Assembly: GCA_037178625.1 (NCBI GenBank)
Contig: CM074144.1
Location: 124,001-188,000, forward strand
Source: Skeletonema tropicum
Lineage: Eukaryota > Bacillariophyta > Thalassiosirophyceae > Thalassiosirales > Thalassiosiraceae
Length of the DNA stretch: 64,000 bases
Direction of reading: 5' to 3'
Shown here: piece after piece, positions 1-11,401 of the stretch
Layout: every line of letters starts with the position of its first letter
Position numbering within the stretch: the stretch's first letter is position 1
Position numbers and translations under genes: made by a program
Notes under the pieces: model-generated
What the model saw: only the letters and a program-made list of their open reading frames with translations
Database searches by the model: none
What the model was told of the DNA's origin: nothing

Positions 1-422
1 ACTTCCCTCCCAGACGCAACCATCACGTTGTGCGATTTGCGGAAACATCACAGCTTTACATAGTTGGTCGACACCAAGACAAAAACGAGCTGTGGTATAC
101 CAAGGCAGAATACAACTCAATGAAACGTAACATTAAGCGAGTTGTCCTACAAGCTCGTGCAACAGATTCAGCTTCCGAAGAAGAAGAAGATGAAGGCAGC
201 GGCTTCTGGATTGGTATTTCTCATCTACTCACACCGTCCTGTGTGCTTGAAGTGCAGGCTTGCAGACGTCGATGCGTACGTGCAGTCCTCGCAGAGCAGG
301 CGAGACAGGACTCATATGGAAGTTTCAGGTCGGAATATATTGCACTTGCTTCGTTAGCGGTAACAAGAAAGGCTGTGTTGAGAGCGAGGATACTCGGTAG
401 GCTTCGCCAGAGGAGTCCATAA
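1..422 (+). CDS. WY-motif small family protein, copy 1 (5' end outside window)
   Basis: The frame is open from the first bases (codons from position 3: F-P-P-R-R-N-H-H-V-V-R-F-A-E-T), so the start lies outside the window; intact copies begin M-A-S-E-L-I-V-D-F-P-P. The product shares the family core: RFAET near the N-terminus, NELWYT.AEY..MKR, an acidic linker (EEEEDEGSG), GFWIGISHLLTP, RRRCVRAVLAEQARQ and YIALASL. The 3' end differs from the other copies: two extra bases near 410 (cgccagaggagtcc against caccaggagtcc) shift the frame, so the protein ends LRQRSP instead of LHQESIKE. I know of no biochemical function for this family. The acidic, Arg-rich, small and multicopy form suggests a lineage-specific regulator, but that is inference. 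It could be a decaying copy. Confidence 0.6.
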   Translation, partial: FPPRRNHHVVRFAETSQLYIVGRHQDKNELWYTKAEYNSMKRNIKRVVLQARATDSASEEEEDEGSGFWIGISHLLTPSCVLEVQACRRRCVRAVLAEQARQDSYGSFRSEYIALASLAVTRKAVLRARILGRLRQRSP

Positions 423-429
423 AAGAATT

Positions 430-700
430 TTGCAGTCAATCTTCTCTCTAGGGTCATGAATAATCGATGTGCAATAACAGGATTAATGACAATGGTAACT
501 GATTACTTGTGAAAGATAGAATCATTACATTACATACTACTATCTTAAGATGCTAGATTTAGAATGTCACGTTAGGACATCAGATTGAGCTCATGTAGGC
601 TTCAACCATATATATCTTTTCTACACCAATGGCTGGCTGCTGGAAGACGGCGCGGAATCATCTGATGATAGCATCAATTATCAGTGGCAAGTGGCAATAA
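430..700 (+). repeat. 3' flank of copy 1, duplicated downstream of copy 3
   Basis: This non-coding stretch aligns by eye with 40230-40480, downstream of family copy 3. Shared blocks include attacatactactatctta and the ggctgg.gctgctggaagacg segment followed by a tctgatgat.agcatcaatt stretch. It shows that copies 1 and 3 duplicated together with their 3' flanks. No gene seen. Confidence 0.6.
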
Positions 701-717
701 GTATGTATCGTAGAGCA

Positions 718-2690
718 GAATCAAAGCCACTGCAACATCTAGAGCTCTCTAGAAACTTTTTAGCGGGATCTCGCTTTTGCCATCGCTAAAAGCAGTCATC
801 TTGAACTTCTGCGCAGCAGCTGGCCGGCAAGCAGCTGGCCTGAACTACACACTCTCACACGGCGAATTCATGCAGAAGAGAGAGGAAACTAAATGGGATA
901 TGTAGATTTACAGAGTTTTCTATGAGAGTCCTCACTCAGCTCCTTGCCAGACAGTCATTTTCGCATCATACCCTCAGATGTATCAAGTGATCGTGGTTTC
1001 TCATGGATTTCTCCGTAATTTTCACTTGTCAGGCTTGGGATTGCACGCTCACTCAGTTGACAGCTTAGAATCATTAATAATAAAATATTATTATATGCAC
1101 AACACAGCTTAGAACAATAATATACTATCCATTCACTGACATGGCGTCTGCATTGATCGTAGAATTCCCTCCCAAACGCAACCATACCGTTGTGCGCTTT
1201 GCCGAAACAGCACAGCTTTACACAGTTGATCGGCACCAAGACAAAAACGAGCTGTGGTATACCAAGACAGAATACATCTCAATGAAGCGTGATATCAGGC
1301 GAGATGTCCTACAAGCTCGCGCAAGTGATTCGACTTCCGATAAAGGCAGTGGCTTCTGGATTGGTATTTCTCATCTACTCACACCGGCTTGTACGTTCGA
1401 GGTGCAGGCTTGCAGACGTCGATGCGTACGTGCAGTCCTCGCAGAGCAGGCGAGACAAGAATCATGTGGAAGTTTCAGGTCAGAATATATTGCACTTGCT
1501 TCGTTAGCAGAAACAAAGAGGGCCGTATTGAGAGCTAGGAAGCTTGGTAGGTTTCACCAGGATTCCATAAAAGAATTTTTACTTCTCTAGGTAGACTCTA
1601 GGGTCGCGTGTAATATAATTATAACCATAATCGTTGTACAATAACAATGATAACTGATAATAGTACAAGTTAGAATATGCCAGAGTGCTCGACGAATTGA
1701 GCTTGTATAAAAATCTGATCTTTATTTGTGTACGAAAACCATGATCATAGCAGATACACCGCAGAAGCTTCATCTTAGTCATCTGCAATGGTATGAAAAG
1801 AGAGGTCTCTGTTTGAGCTTTTCAGAGAAAAAGTCAAGATGTTCCGGCGAGATTTACAACCCAAAGAACTAACTCTGTACTTATTTACACAAATCCTTAT
1901 GCAGTTCATTGAGAGTCTTGGGGTTACTTATGTACATACTTCCTAGCTTACTTTTTTCTGTCTACTGCCCTTGCAGACAACAGACAAATAATACAGTACC
2001 GCTTCATATCCCCTTCTCTAGAGATTGAGAGAGATAAGTAGGTCTAGATCGTAGATTATCTAGCTTTTGCAGCATTTACTTGGAAGCCTACTTAGAGAAC
2101 TGCCTTGAGCACGCTTCTCTTTTATTTGATTATTACCTGCGTTGTGTACGCCAAACAACAGGTCGTTCGGATAGATTTAAACACTTTCTCATGATGTATT
2201 ACAACATTTCAGTAGAAGATGTCCGGGTGCATGTGTAGCTCCCTCGATGACCTGCTCTGTACTGAACCCTCCATGAAGCAGGCTTGGCGAGCTCTGTCCA
2301 ATCTGAGAATCCAATAATCAGGTCACCGAACTATGAACGAGCGAAATTTACCATCAGTCGATGAATTTCTCAACTGCATTGGAAGAGGGTGAGACTCACA
2401 ACACATCATTGAGCAGTCGGCTACGGCTACGGATCTCAGCCACGCTCGGACTGCAGGACGAGCATTGAGCAAGCAGCCAGCTTCGTCGCAAGTCCTCCAC
2501 TGGTTGTCTTCAACAACAGCGGTTTAGAAGGACGATGTCTTGTAGTTATTATCTTGTTGTGCTGGGTATGCGCTTGTTTTGCGACCCTTGTATATTTCCG
2601 CATGTGCTTTTCCACTAGCTCGAGCATTCCTTGAACATACTCTCCTACATGTGAGAAGTACATCCAGCAAGGATATTAAGTCGGATGCAT
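718..2690 (+). repeat. Segmental duplication, copy A (partner 46447-48498)
   Basis: About 2 kb aligns collinearly, in the same orientation, with 46447-48498. Shared blocks run from actttttagcgggatctc through the upstream region of the WY-family gene, the gene itself (1141-1590 against 46873-47329), its 3' flank and on to tctcctacatgtgagaagta near 2640. Small indels separate the copies, so the event is not very recent. The non-coding part 1591-2690 holds no convincing gene. A minus-strand open frame at 2436-2663 is shared with 48202-48618, but I cannot assign it. Confidence 0.8.
1141..1590 (+). CDS. WY-motif small family protein, copy 2 (intact)
   Basis: Intact 149-residue single-exon ORF starting at ATG 1141 (M-A-S-A-L-I-V-E-F-P-P). 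It shows the full family pattern: VVRFAET, a VDRH.DKNELWYT.TEY block, a short acidic/Ser linker (SDSTSDKGSG), GFWIGISHLLTP, an arginine-rich segment RRRCVRAVLAEQARQ, YIALASLAET and a C-terminal RAVLRARKLGRFHQ. No signal peptide or membrane segment is seen, so a cytosolic or nuclear location is likely. From memory, diatom genomes carry many proteins with a WYT..E core and an EQ.RQ motif, without known function. It lies in a segmental duplication whose other copy carries a frame-broken version (46873-47329). Confidence 0.75.
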   Translation: MASALIVEFPPKRNHTVVRFAETAQLYTVDRHQDKNELWYTKTEYISMKRDIRRDVLQARASDSTSDKGSGFWIGISHLLTPACTFEVQACRRRCVRAVLAEQARQESCGSFRSEYIALASLAETKRAVLRARKLGRFHQDSIKEFLLL

Positions 2691-3240
2691 GCGGATGGAC
2701 GTCATCTTGTGTGAGAGGATCAATCACGGGTTGTCTCACCGTGGTTGTTACTGTTACTTGACACGTGCGAACACGAAGGATGACTGTCGTACCGGTATCA
2801 GGATACCGGAAGAGAGTCATTCCCTGTGACAAGTAGGCTCTACAACATAGTGCCAGTAGAGAAAGGAGAACTTAAACCTGGAGGGACTCGGCGGGCTGGT
2901 CCACTCTCCTCTCATTGTTATTAGCTACCTACCACTTACTCTCTCAGAGACTCTAGACTCGGGATGTTCCCAAAGACCCCTTGGGGTCTGCTGGGTACGG
3001 GTTGTGCGTCGATGACAAACGCTTTGTTGCAGACGAGGCCGAACTACATCTGAAATCATATGTAAAAAGCTTTCTATCTGCACCCTCTCTCTCTTGTAGC
3101 CCAATAAGCTTCTTATTAATAAGAGAGCAAGCCAAGATCCGATCACAAGTTTGTAAGTTGGGGTGTGACATAATCAATTATGTATTCTTATGATAGCAGA
3201 ACCAGAACTCCGAAACGAGATCGAATTCATTTGCAAATCT
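2691..3240. other. Intergenic, no gene seen
   Basis: About 550 bases between the end of the segmental duplication and the 3' end of the DOMON gene. Only short overlapping frames without protein-like character occur. Nothing else stands out. Confidence 0.5.
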
Positions 3241-5157
3241 TTACCAGCCACACATTCCACACGACAGCTTGCACATTCTACCAAGGTCGGTTGGTTCCTT
3301 CAAATAGCCACAGTTCAATATCTTTCTTGTTTCATCCAATGGGTCGGGATTTGTGTTTAACCAATCACATTGCCTCACTGTAGAATTCGAATCCAAGAAA
3401 TAGCCATCAGTATCGACGCAGTCATCCAAAGGAGGAGGGACCTGCGCACTCATTAGTTGAATATCCTGGGACGTGTTTATTATTGATTCAAAATCTTGAG
3501 GGTTTCTACTGCTTTGAACATCATTTAGAATAATATATGCTGAGCAAGAAGTTGGGCATGATGCTTGGGTCAGCTCGTCTTGACAGTTGGCATCTCTACG
3601 TATTTGTCTTCGATCTAGAAAGTTTATGAAAGGATGCCAAATGCGTTAGAGAAATGTTCAGATAATCAAGCATATTCGCCAACGAATGTATAACTTACCC
3701 AAATTACGAATGTCAAGCCACGAACATGATCTTAGCAATCCTTTTGATGCATCAATAAAGGTGTTTGTTGCAAGAGGTGTCTCGGTAGAAGATTCGACAG
3801 TCGCTGATTCCTCTTCTTCAACACCCGGAAGACTAAGTGTGAATGATTCTCTGGTGACATGATAGCCAATATCCACTCCCATTCCCTGAGCATACAACAA
3901 GACATTCTCTCCGGACTTGATTTCAACCTCTCCATCCTCCTTCATTATCTTGGTAAATTTAAGGACGGTCAAGCCACTCTCAGATTCCATACTAGCGTCT
4001 ATCAGTGTTTGTTTGCGTGCGACCATGGGCATGACTGAACTACTAACCTTGCCACCAAGCACATACTTTTGTGGCACACCTCCAGGCATGCCCAATACTG
4101 CCTCGCTTCCAATCATTTGACCATCAGTGGAGAAGCCAATTCCAAGCCACGCTTCTCCTTCACAAACGAGCTCAAACGTAATGGTATGGTAAGGAGTATC
4201 ACTAGTTGGAGTGTTGACTTTGTACTTGAGCAAGCAAGTGTGTGATAGCTCGATGTTGCAAACGTCGATAGTACAAGGTGCTGCAATTCCAGCTGTATCA
4301 TCTGCATCAACACCCTCATCAATCGGTGGACGTTGGACCCCATCAACATCAATTGATGCATCATCTTGAGTATCATTTAAAATGCAGCCATTGTACGCTC
4401 GACACGTGTGCCGACATTTCAACCCCAATTCACTTGGTTGTGTGCCCAACGCTTGGATACCACATTCTCGATCTTGAAGGTTCGAGTGTAATGTATCTCC
4501 TGATTTTAACATCCAGCGACAAGAACGATTTTTGTTTTTGCTAGTTTTGAATTTCCCTGGTTGGTCTACGCAGGATGATGAGTTTTGCCCATCCGCTGCC
4601 TCCTCGGAAGGTGTGTCTTCTACAATTGGTTCTTCGGCAGTGGTAGTAGTATCTGCAACTTGCGCTTCTTTCGTCTCTTCAAGGTCAGGTAGAGTGAGAG
4701 AGAATGATTCTCCAGTGGCATGATGGCCAATATCCACTCCCATTCCCTGAGCATACAACAAGACATTCTTCTCTCCAGACTTGATTTCAACCTCTCCATC
4801 CTCCTTCATTATCTTGGTAAATTTCATAACTGTAAGATCCCGTTTTGTCACTCGTATATTGGCATCAAACAGAGTTTGTTTGTGTGCTACCATTGGCATG
4901 ACTGAACTATTATCCTTGCCACCAAGCACATACTTTTGTGGTACACCTCCAGGCATGCCCAATACTGCCTCGCTTCCAATCATTTGTCCATCGTTGGAGA
5001 AGCCAATTCCAAGCCATGCCTCGCCTTCACAAATGAGCTCAAATGTAATGGTGTGGACTGGTGTAACGCTCGTTGGAGTGTTGACTTTGTACTTGAGCAA
5101 GCATGTGTGTGATAACTCGATGTTGCAAACGTCGGTAATGCAATCCGCTGCTGCTAC

Positions 5158-5221
<64 letters not shown>

Positions 5222-6225
5222 ACTGTTGATGCTGTTGCTGTTGCTGTTGTTGCTGTTGCTGTTGCTGTTGTTGCTCCTTGTTCATCTTCTTCTCCCGCAT
5301 CAACAAAACGTGATGCAGTTGAAGTCACGCCATCTTCTTTTGCCGCCTTTGTTTTGGTTTTGTGTGTACTAGTTTCTGCCGAGACGGAGCCATTAGACCC
5401 TTGGACATCATGCGCAGTTGTTACTACATTCGGACGTGGATGACCGTCCATTACTACCACTTCGGCCTCTACATTGTTCTGATCACCTCTGGAAGTAAAT
5501 GTTGTTACCATAACACCAATGATACATATTGCAACCAGCACAAGAGTTGCAATGAGGGCAGATCCATTCTTGACATTCCATCGATTATTCCATCGATTAT
5601 TCTGAATGCTACGACGCTTCTTTGCACCACCAGTGTTGGAAAGAGCATAGTCTCTCATGTGTTCATCTAAAGTGTCCAATGTTGGAGGGGTCGACATCAT
5701 CATTCCGCTCATATCTGGCCATGGCCACTTCATCTTGCGGCCACTCTTTTTTACCGGCGTGGCTGCCGAGACTTTTTCATCTTGGTCGCTGTTCTGATCA
5801 CTATCGCTATGTGCACTGCTCCACGGAATACCCAATTTTCTACAAGCATCTCGATGGTGCTGCAATTCTTTCTCGTCATCATGATCATCATGATCTCCAT
5901 GATTATCCACTCGAGCACTCACCCCTTTGTTATTCTGCGGAGGAGTCAAGTGTTCCTGCTCCTGACGATAATTCACCACACTTCCATTACAAATACCCGA
6001 AATTAATGAATTTTCTTCATCAAATCCGACACCGTCGAGGGTGAAGGCATAGGAGTTTGCATAGCTCACTTTGGAGCCCGAGTCGGATTGATTGTCATCG
6101 ATGATGATGTTGTCATCGACGGAATCTTCTTCTTCCGATTCGAGCAGATCTTCGGCGATTGTTGGGAGGTCGGGGTGTGGCCCGATTGAGTGACGAGGAT
6201 GGCTGTTTGGTTGTTGGCCTGACAT
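3241..6225 (-). CDS. Single-pass membrane protein with two DOMON domains and Cys-rich modules
   Basis: Two exons on the minus strand: 6225-3699 and 3614-3241, with a GT-AG intron at 3698-3615. The join keeps frame and adds a C-terminal Cys-rich exon, giving about 966 residues. Order: acidic, disordered N-terminus (1-215); one membrane helix (about 221-244); a long Ala-Thr repeat (about 317-357); DOMON domain 1 (about 366-512); Cys-rich module (about 552-614); DOMON domain 2 (about 655-800); two more Cys-rich stretches ending in KLSCGMCGW. The DOMON copies are almost identical (GEAWLGIGFS, MIGSEAVLGMPGGVPQKYV), so the internal duplication is recent. DOMON domains bind haem or sugars in secreted and redox proteins. 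The layout suggests a type II surface protein with an extracellular C-terminus. The ligand is unknown. It is divergent from the lipase gene at 6921. Confidence 0.85.
5148..5282. repeat. Hexanucleotide microsatellite (GTTGCT)n in the DOMON gene
   Basis: Imperfect runs of GTTGCT on the plus strand encode the alternating Ala-Thr tract of the minus-strand gene. They also create long artefactual Leu, Ala and Val frames on the plus strand. Length polymorphism is likely. Confidence 0.9.
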
Positions 6226-6920
6226 TGCTTTGTGTATATATTGATCTGTTGCCTATTGGGCATGAACCTACATCATTATTATCTAGCTAGAGAGAGGTCA
6301 GTCGGAGAGCTCGGCGGAAATGATGAAAGAATCAATTTTTTGAGCGGCGCACCTCCTGAGAAAGATAGTAAGTAAAGATTCCAGATGTTTCTTGTCTAAT
6401 ATGACAGAAATATATTAGATCGAGCGAGAACTCCGGGTGTCTGATTAGCTCGGTTGCAGGGAACTGGGTCTTGGTTAATTCATTTTTTGCTTGGACGATG
6501 ATCAGCTCTCAGTTCAAAGTCGTCATCCTTTGCATAGTACGTATCAAGGTGAGTTATGAGTGTAGCTGTAAATGTATGGCCGGCAGGTGCAGGGTAGGGT
6601 TGCTGCTTGCTTGGCCTTGGCTGTGGTTGGTTCACTGGCAGATATAGTTGTGGGGATTGGCTGTCTTAAATGATCATGATCATGACTTTCATATTCACAT
6701 TCACATCACATTCACACGATCAATATTATTATTCACTCATCCTTACTCCTTTACACCCCATGTTGTCATCGCCATCATCATCATCCATTTCCGTTGTCGT
6801 CATGCACCAGAATCTCGTTAACAGTAACAGTAACAGTCTGCACTGCAAAGCAGCACCAGCACACTTAATTTTTGCATTGGCGTTGGGTTGGGGTTTTCCG
6901 TGTCGCAATTACGTCACAAC
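6226..6920. promoter_or_regulatory. Divergent intergenic region between the DOMON and lipase genes
   Basis: About 700 bases separate the two outward-facing starts (6225 minus, 6921 plus), so the promoters of both must lie here. The sequence has tatata (6234-6239) close to the DOMON start and simple CAT/TCA runs near 6670-6800. I cannot name a specific regulatory site. Confidence 0.4.
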
Positions 6921-9418
6921 ATGAATGAGAATGGCATGAACAACGACAACGACGAAGGCTATAAAAAATTCCTCGCCTTTCTTGCCTCGCCTCCAAATAA
7001 TATGGACCTGCACTTGCACAGCCCTAGTCCTAGTCCTGGGGGGGAGGAGGAGAAGAAGGAGGAGGAGGAGGAGGAGGAAGACCTCAATCTCCATGGCATC
7101 AAGCCAAAGTCAGAGCTACAGCTACAGCGAGAGCAAGAGCAAGATCCAGCACGTAAGGATAAGGGGGAGGAGGTGGTTATGTGCAGAAGAGGGTCACTTC
7201 AGCGGTCAACGCGTAGTATTATGAGAAGCTCACTTCAGCGGTCCTTATGCACTAATATTACGGAGTCTCTGAGTAGCTTGAACTGTTTGAGTATTGCTGC
7301 CGTCGAGAGACCTCCGCGAGCGGGGGTGCACCCAGACTATCCATTTGAGAATGCTGTCTTCCAAGGAGGCGGGGCTAAGGTGAGAATCGATCATTCAATC
7401 ATAGGACTTGTTACATCTCTACCATATCTATCATGAGCTACTCTATCTGAATCTGACTCAGCTTGATGCATGTTGTGTTGGGATGGGTATAAATATTTCT
7501 ATTCTATTGAAGGGAGCAATTTATGTCGGGGCAATCCAAGCGTTTGAAGAATTGGGTGTGCTCCCCTATTTGAAGCGATTTGCAGGCGCATCAGCTGGTA
7601 GCTGTGTAGGTAAGGATCAAAAGAGTTTGTTGCCGATGTCACTTTCAATCTATGCGTCTTTACCTATCCTCATGATCTTTTACATTTGCAGCGCTATCGC
7701 TCGCATTGGGGCTATCTGCAGCACAGGCAAAGGAGGAAATGGATATGATGGACATGCACGGATTTCTGGATGGCGGTTCATCAACAATATCTCATTTACG
7801 AAACATTTCGAAGCGGCTGGGGATGCATCCTGGTGATAACTTGCTCGAACATTTCGGACGTGTGATCGAGAAATATACCGGATGTTCCGACTTGACTTTT
7901 CTTGAGCTGTAGTGAGTACAATGCATTCTCACATCTCGCGACATGTGAACACGGTTGCCTACACTAACTTTTCTACTCTTTCACCACTTCGAAGCCAACG
8001 ATTTGGTACAGAACTATGCATTAGTGTGTCCAACTTATCGCGCAAACAGGGGGAATTTATGCACGTCACCACAACTCCAGAACTTCCTATCAAGTACGCA
8101 GTACGGGCCTCGATGTCAATTCCTTTTGTCTTCGAGCCCATGAGTATGGCTGATAAAGGGCATGGGATGCACACAGGTAAGTATGTACATCGTCAGATGC
8201 AACGCAGCAGCTCCTTTACCTTTCTCGAGCAGAATCTCAAACTTCTGCCTTGATTCCAGGTGATCTTTACGTTGATGGCGGCCTGTTTCACAATTTTCCT
8301 CTCAATGCATTCGATGGATGGTTCCTCAAAGCAGGCCCCGACGGAGGGTTCCATGATCAAGTGCTGAAATTGAACCCAAAATTGCTCGAGGATGAAGCTA
8401 GTGCAGTCGACGCTGTCAAGATCTTTCGTGAAAGTCTTGCAAGCAGTTATGCGGAGCCTAATCCGGCGACGATTGGCTTCAGAATTACTAACTCTGCTGA
8501 TCCTGACAATGTTGCTTACTCTGCCTTCCTTTCTGGATTGGAGAAGAAACTTAGCACCAATATCTCAAACTCTAACCCCAACTCAAAGAAGACAGCGACC
8601 AATGAAAAAGTGGAGGTAGCTTTACCTGACACAAAACTAGCGTAAGTGAAAGTGCAAAGTGTCTCTATCATCTGTCTCCTCATCTTTGAGGGACATCGAA
8701 TCTCACACTTCATTTAATATTGATCTTCTGCAGCCGGGCATACCTCAAGAAGACAAAGCAGGAGAGTCACCTCGTGAAGAATCAAGAAGTCTACGAAAAA
8801 GCATTTGCGGAGTTTTGCCGGTGGTTCCTGCGTCATTCCTACTCTCTTCAAAGCCATCTAATACAAGGCAAGTATCCCCCGCAGTCTATTCCAACTCACG
8901 CCCTACTTGAACTCTTGAAAGAGTCTCCTCCAGGCGAAGAATTCAGTTATCAAGTCCTTGGTTTGGAATCGTGGGAAGAGTTCGCTCTCGGCATTGATAT
9001 CGAAGCGAAAGGCTACGTCATCAAAACAGACATTAACATGTATTGGGAGCACTATGGCATTAGGGATGCACACATGAAGAACAGAGTGTCTCAAACAATT
9101 AAAGGTATGGGTTCATTCCTCCAGGTAAGTCAAAAAGTGACCTTAAAATAAATCTTTTACCCTCGGCATTGCATGTTTATCTCAGAGACATTTTTACACC
9201 ACCGCTCGAAGGGAATTGTGTGGGCACCAATCCAGAGTAACGAGGAGCAAATTTTGCGAGATCCTGCGAATGCAGCGCGTTGCTGTGTCTTGGATACCAA
9301 GTATGTTGGAACAATGGACTTTGAACTTGAGCAAGGCGACAAGGAATTTCTCTATGAGATGGGAAGAGTAGAAACGTTAAAATGGATGAAAACACGTGCG
9401 GCAGAGGTAGAGAAGTGA
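6921..9418 (+). CDS. Patatin-like phospholipase (acyl hydrolase)
   Basis: Seven exons: 6921-7379, 7513-7609, 7692-7911, 7995-8176, 8260-8641, 8734-9124 and 9188-9418. Introns are 63-133 bp, all GT-AG, and frame is kept throughout (653 residues). The glycine-rich oxyanion motif GGGAKG spans the first splice junction (about 149-154). The nucleophile is Ser180 in GASAG. MSIPFVFEP follows, and the dyad aspartate is Asp325 in VDGGLFHNF. These define the patatin/iPLA2-type fold, which cleaves acyl chains from membrane or storage glycerolipids with a Ser-Asp dyad. The N-terminal ~140 residues are low-complexity and acidic (run of Glu near 50-65), with no clear signal peptide. The C-terminal ~300 residues are not recognised. 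I chose ATG 6921 as the first ATG in the open frame. An acyl-hydrolase role in lipid remodelling is inference. Confidence 0.88.
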
Positions 9419-10484
9419 GATATTCTCATCAATAACTATGTCTGTGTATTGCTTGAGGAGAGCTTGTTACTGTTACTGTTTGATAACTAGAGAAGAGAGA
9501 TGGGAGGGAAGTATATGTAATATAAAAATTTGAATCTTATTATATTCTACTCTCTCTAGACCCAGTTAACCTCACATCATGCATTTGGATTTGGAAGTGC
9601 GCCATTTGCCATTTGCATTTGCTTCTGAGTGAATCCTTTCCTAGATACATACATTTAGATTTAGGTTCGCAGGTCGGGTTCGGGAAGATTGGGATTGGGA
9701 GGAACTCGGGATGCAATGCATTTGAGCTCGTAAAAACAAAGCATTTATTTGCTGTAGCATACTTATTATCTCTCTTCTTTGACAAATAAGCCCGCCTTCA
9801 AGAGAGCTTGGGCTTGGGCTACTAGTTGTCAGCAGTTAAGCTAGAGAGGACAAGTAAGTACCGGAGAGGAAGTCCAAGTGTCATTCAATAGTCGGAGTTT
9901 TTGTATTTGCACATGTCCAACGGTATCCACTACCACTACTCAAGACTCTCGCATCTTCGTCGAAATGATGCCCGCGGACATACATCATGGCAGAGGCTCG
10001 AGGCTCATGTAAAAGCAGCAAGGACATCATTATCGGAAGAAGTTTTGATGCTTCTGATGTCGTTGTCTTTTTATTCTCCTGTCGTCTCACATCTCATTCA
10101 ACATTAGTAGTGGCCCCTGCATTCGTGTTCGAGCTTCTTCAGTGACAAACGAAGAGAAAAAGATGCTAACACGAAGATTACCAGGCAGATAGAAAGAACA
10201 GCTACAGCAGCGATGGCGATGATCATCGCACCGCCGACAGCTTGGAATGCAGATGGGTCTCTTGTGCGCATATGCTCTCGATATACTGCATCCAAGCTCA
10301 GACAGCGATAAGCACATTGTAGTATTCAGCAAGGCTATCATCAAGAACTCTCCCAAGGATATCATCACCTATGGCTCATTACTTTACATCGAATATCAAT
10401 TAGGCTTCACGAGACGACGACAGCAGCACTCGCCACCATATTGCCATCACTCAACTACCACCACTACCAAAGTCCATATGTATA
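9419..10484. other. Intergenic, mostly featureless
   Basis: About 1 kb between the lipase gene and a MITE. A minus-strand frame at 10104-10295 encodes about 63 residues with one strongly hydrophobic stretch (GGAMIIAIAAVAVLSICLVI) and could be part of a small membrane protein. It has no recognisable family and the flanking frames do not extend it cleanly, so it is not called as a gene. Confidence 0.35.
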
Positions 10485-10665
10485 CAGTGTGTCCACCGTA
10501 GTTGCCCGCCTTGGTACTAGCCCGTCCACAGTAGTTGCCCGCTAGAAAATCCGGACACTTGAAGTCCGGACAATAACAGATTACGTATTCCGTAGTTGCC
10601 CGTCCACCGTAGTTGCCCGCCCCGACGAGCGGACACATCCGCGGGCAACTACGGTGGACACACTG
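10485..10665. mobile_element. 181-bp MITE with ~25-bp terminal inverted repeats, TA target duplication
   Basis: The left end CAGTGTGTCCACCGTAGTTG(CCCGC) is matched exactly by the inverted right end at 10641-10665. Both outer edges are flanked by TA (10483-10484 and 10666-10667), as expected for a Tc1/mariner-type insertion. Inside are further direct copies of GTAGTTGCCCG and a small palindrome TCCGGAC...GTCCGGA. No coding capacity. A diverged second copy lies at 14822-15015. Assignment to Tc1/mariner rests on the TA duplication and the CAGTG end only. Confidence 0.8.
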
Positions 10666-10668
10666 TAT

Positions 10669-11401
10669 GAACAAATCCCCACCTCAGCCAAATGGCTCTT
10701 CGAAAAACCACCTACCCTCAAACAAATGAACGAATTACGCAATTGCGAATTCTACCTTGCCACACATTCAACACTCGGACTGAGAACGAATGGAGTCCAA
10801 ATCATTCTCAATCTACACGGAAGAGCAGTGGGCCTTCTTTCATGAAGTGGGGAGAGATTATAGGGTGGACACAAGATCCATCCAAGCAGTGCATCAAGGG
10901 AGATGTTCGTGCATCTGCCCTCTTGCTCCACCTGATTTAGTACCGTCATTCAAAGCGGGACAAACAAAAACAAAGGATGGAAAGGGTCGTGGAGTATTTG
11001 CCACGAGGGATATGAAAAAGGGTGAAATGACCTATGGTGGGTCGAGGAATTATATTTTCTTAACGTCGGGGCATGATTATAGGAGGTATTTGGATATGTT
11101 TGATGATGAGACGGCTTTTGTGATATGATAAAGTTTACCTGGCCGCAGTAGGGTGTTGGTGTAAGTGAAGGATATTGATATTGTCTTGAAACGAAGAGAA
11201 GGCTTGGTCGTGGAGTGTGGAGTGTGCAAGTGGACGTTTGAGTGACTCACATCTTGAACAATCTTCTTTTCCTATCGTCGTGTGCTGCTGTCTGTTGTAC
11301 AGGTCATAGGTCCAAACCTAGAATCAGTAACCGGGGGAGCAATGGACGACAGGACCCTCTTCAATCGTGTTGTGGTGTATGCCGATGAGAGCAAGGGTTG
11401 A
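10669..11401 (+). pseudogene. Decayed SET-domain protein gene
   Basis: Three frames carry successive protein-like pieces. First 10669-10790 (YEQIPTSAKWLFEKPPTLKQ); then 10790-11128, with a Cys-containing RCSCICPLAPPDLVP stretch and GKGRGVFATRDMKKGE, the N-terminal SET signature; then FTWPQ in another frame at about 11130-11150. A GT-AG intron at 11161-11302 could lead to a further piece with ESVTGGAMDDRTLFN, ending at 11401. The catalytic C-terminal half of SET (the conserved Asn-His and Tyr region) is not visible. SET domains methylate lysines. With at least two frame breaks and no C-terminus, I read this as a pseudogene. The MITE at 10485-10665 sits immediately upstream and may have interrupted it. 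Confidence 0.5.

Noticed and set aside
4781..5443. 220-codon plus-strand frame rich in Val-Ala
   Set aside because: Antisense shadow of the DOMON gene created by the GTTGCT microsatellite; the minus strand has clear domains and a valid splice.
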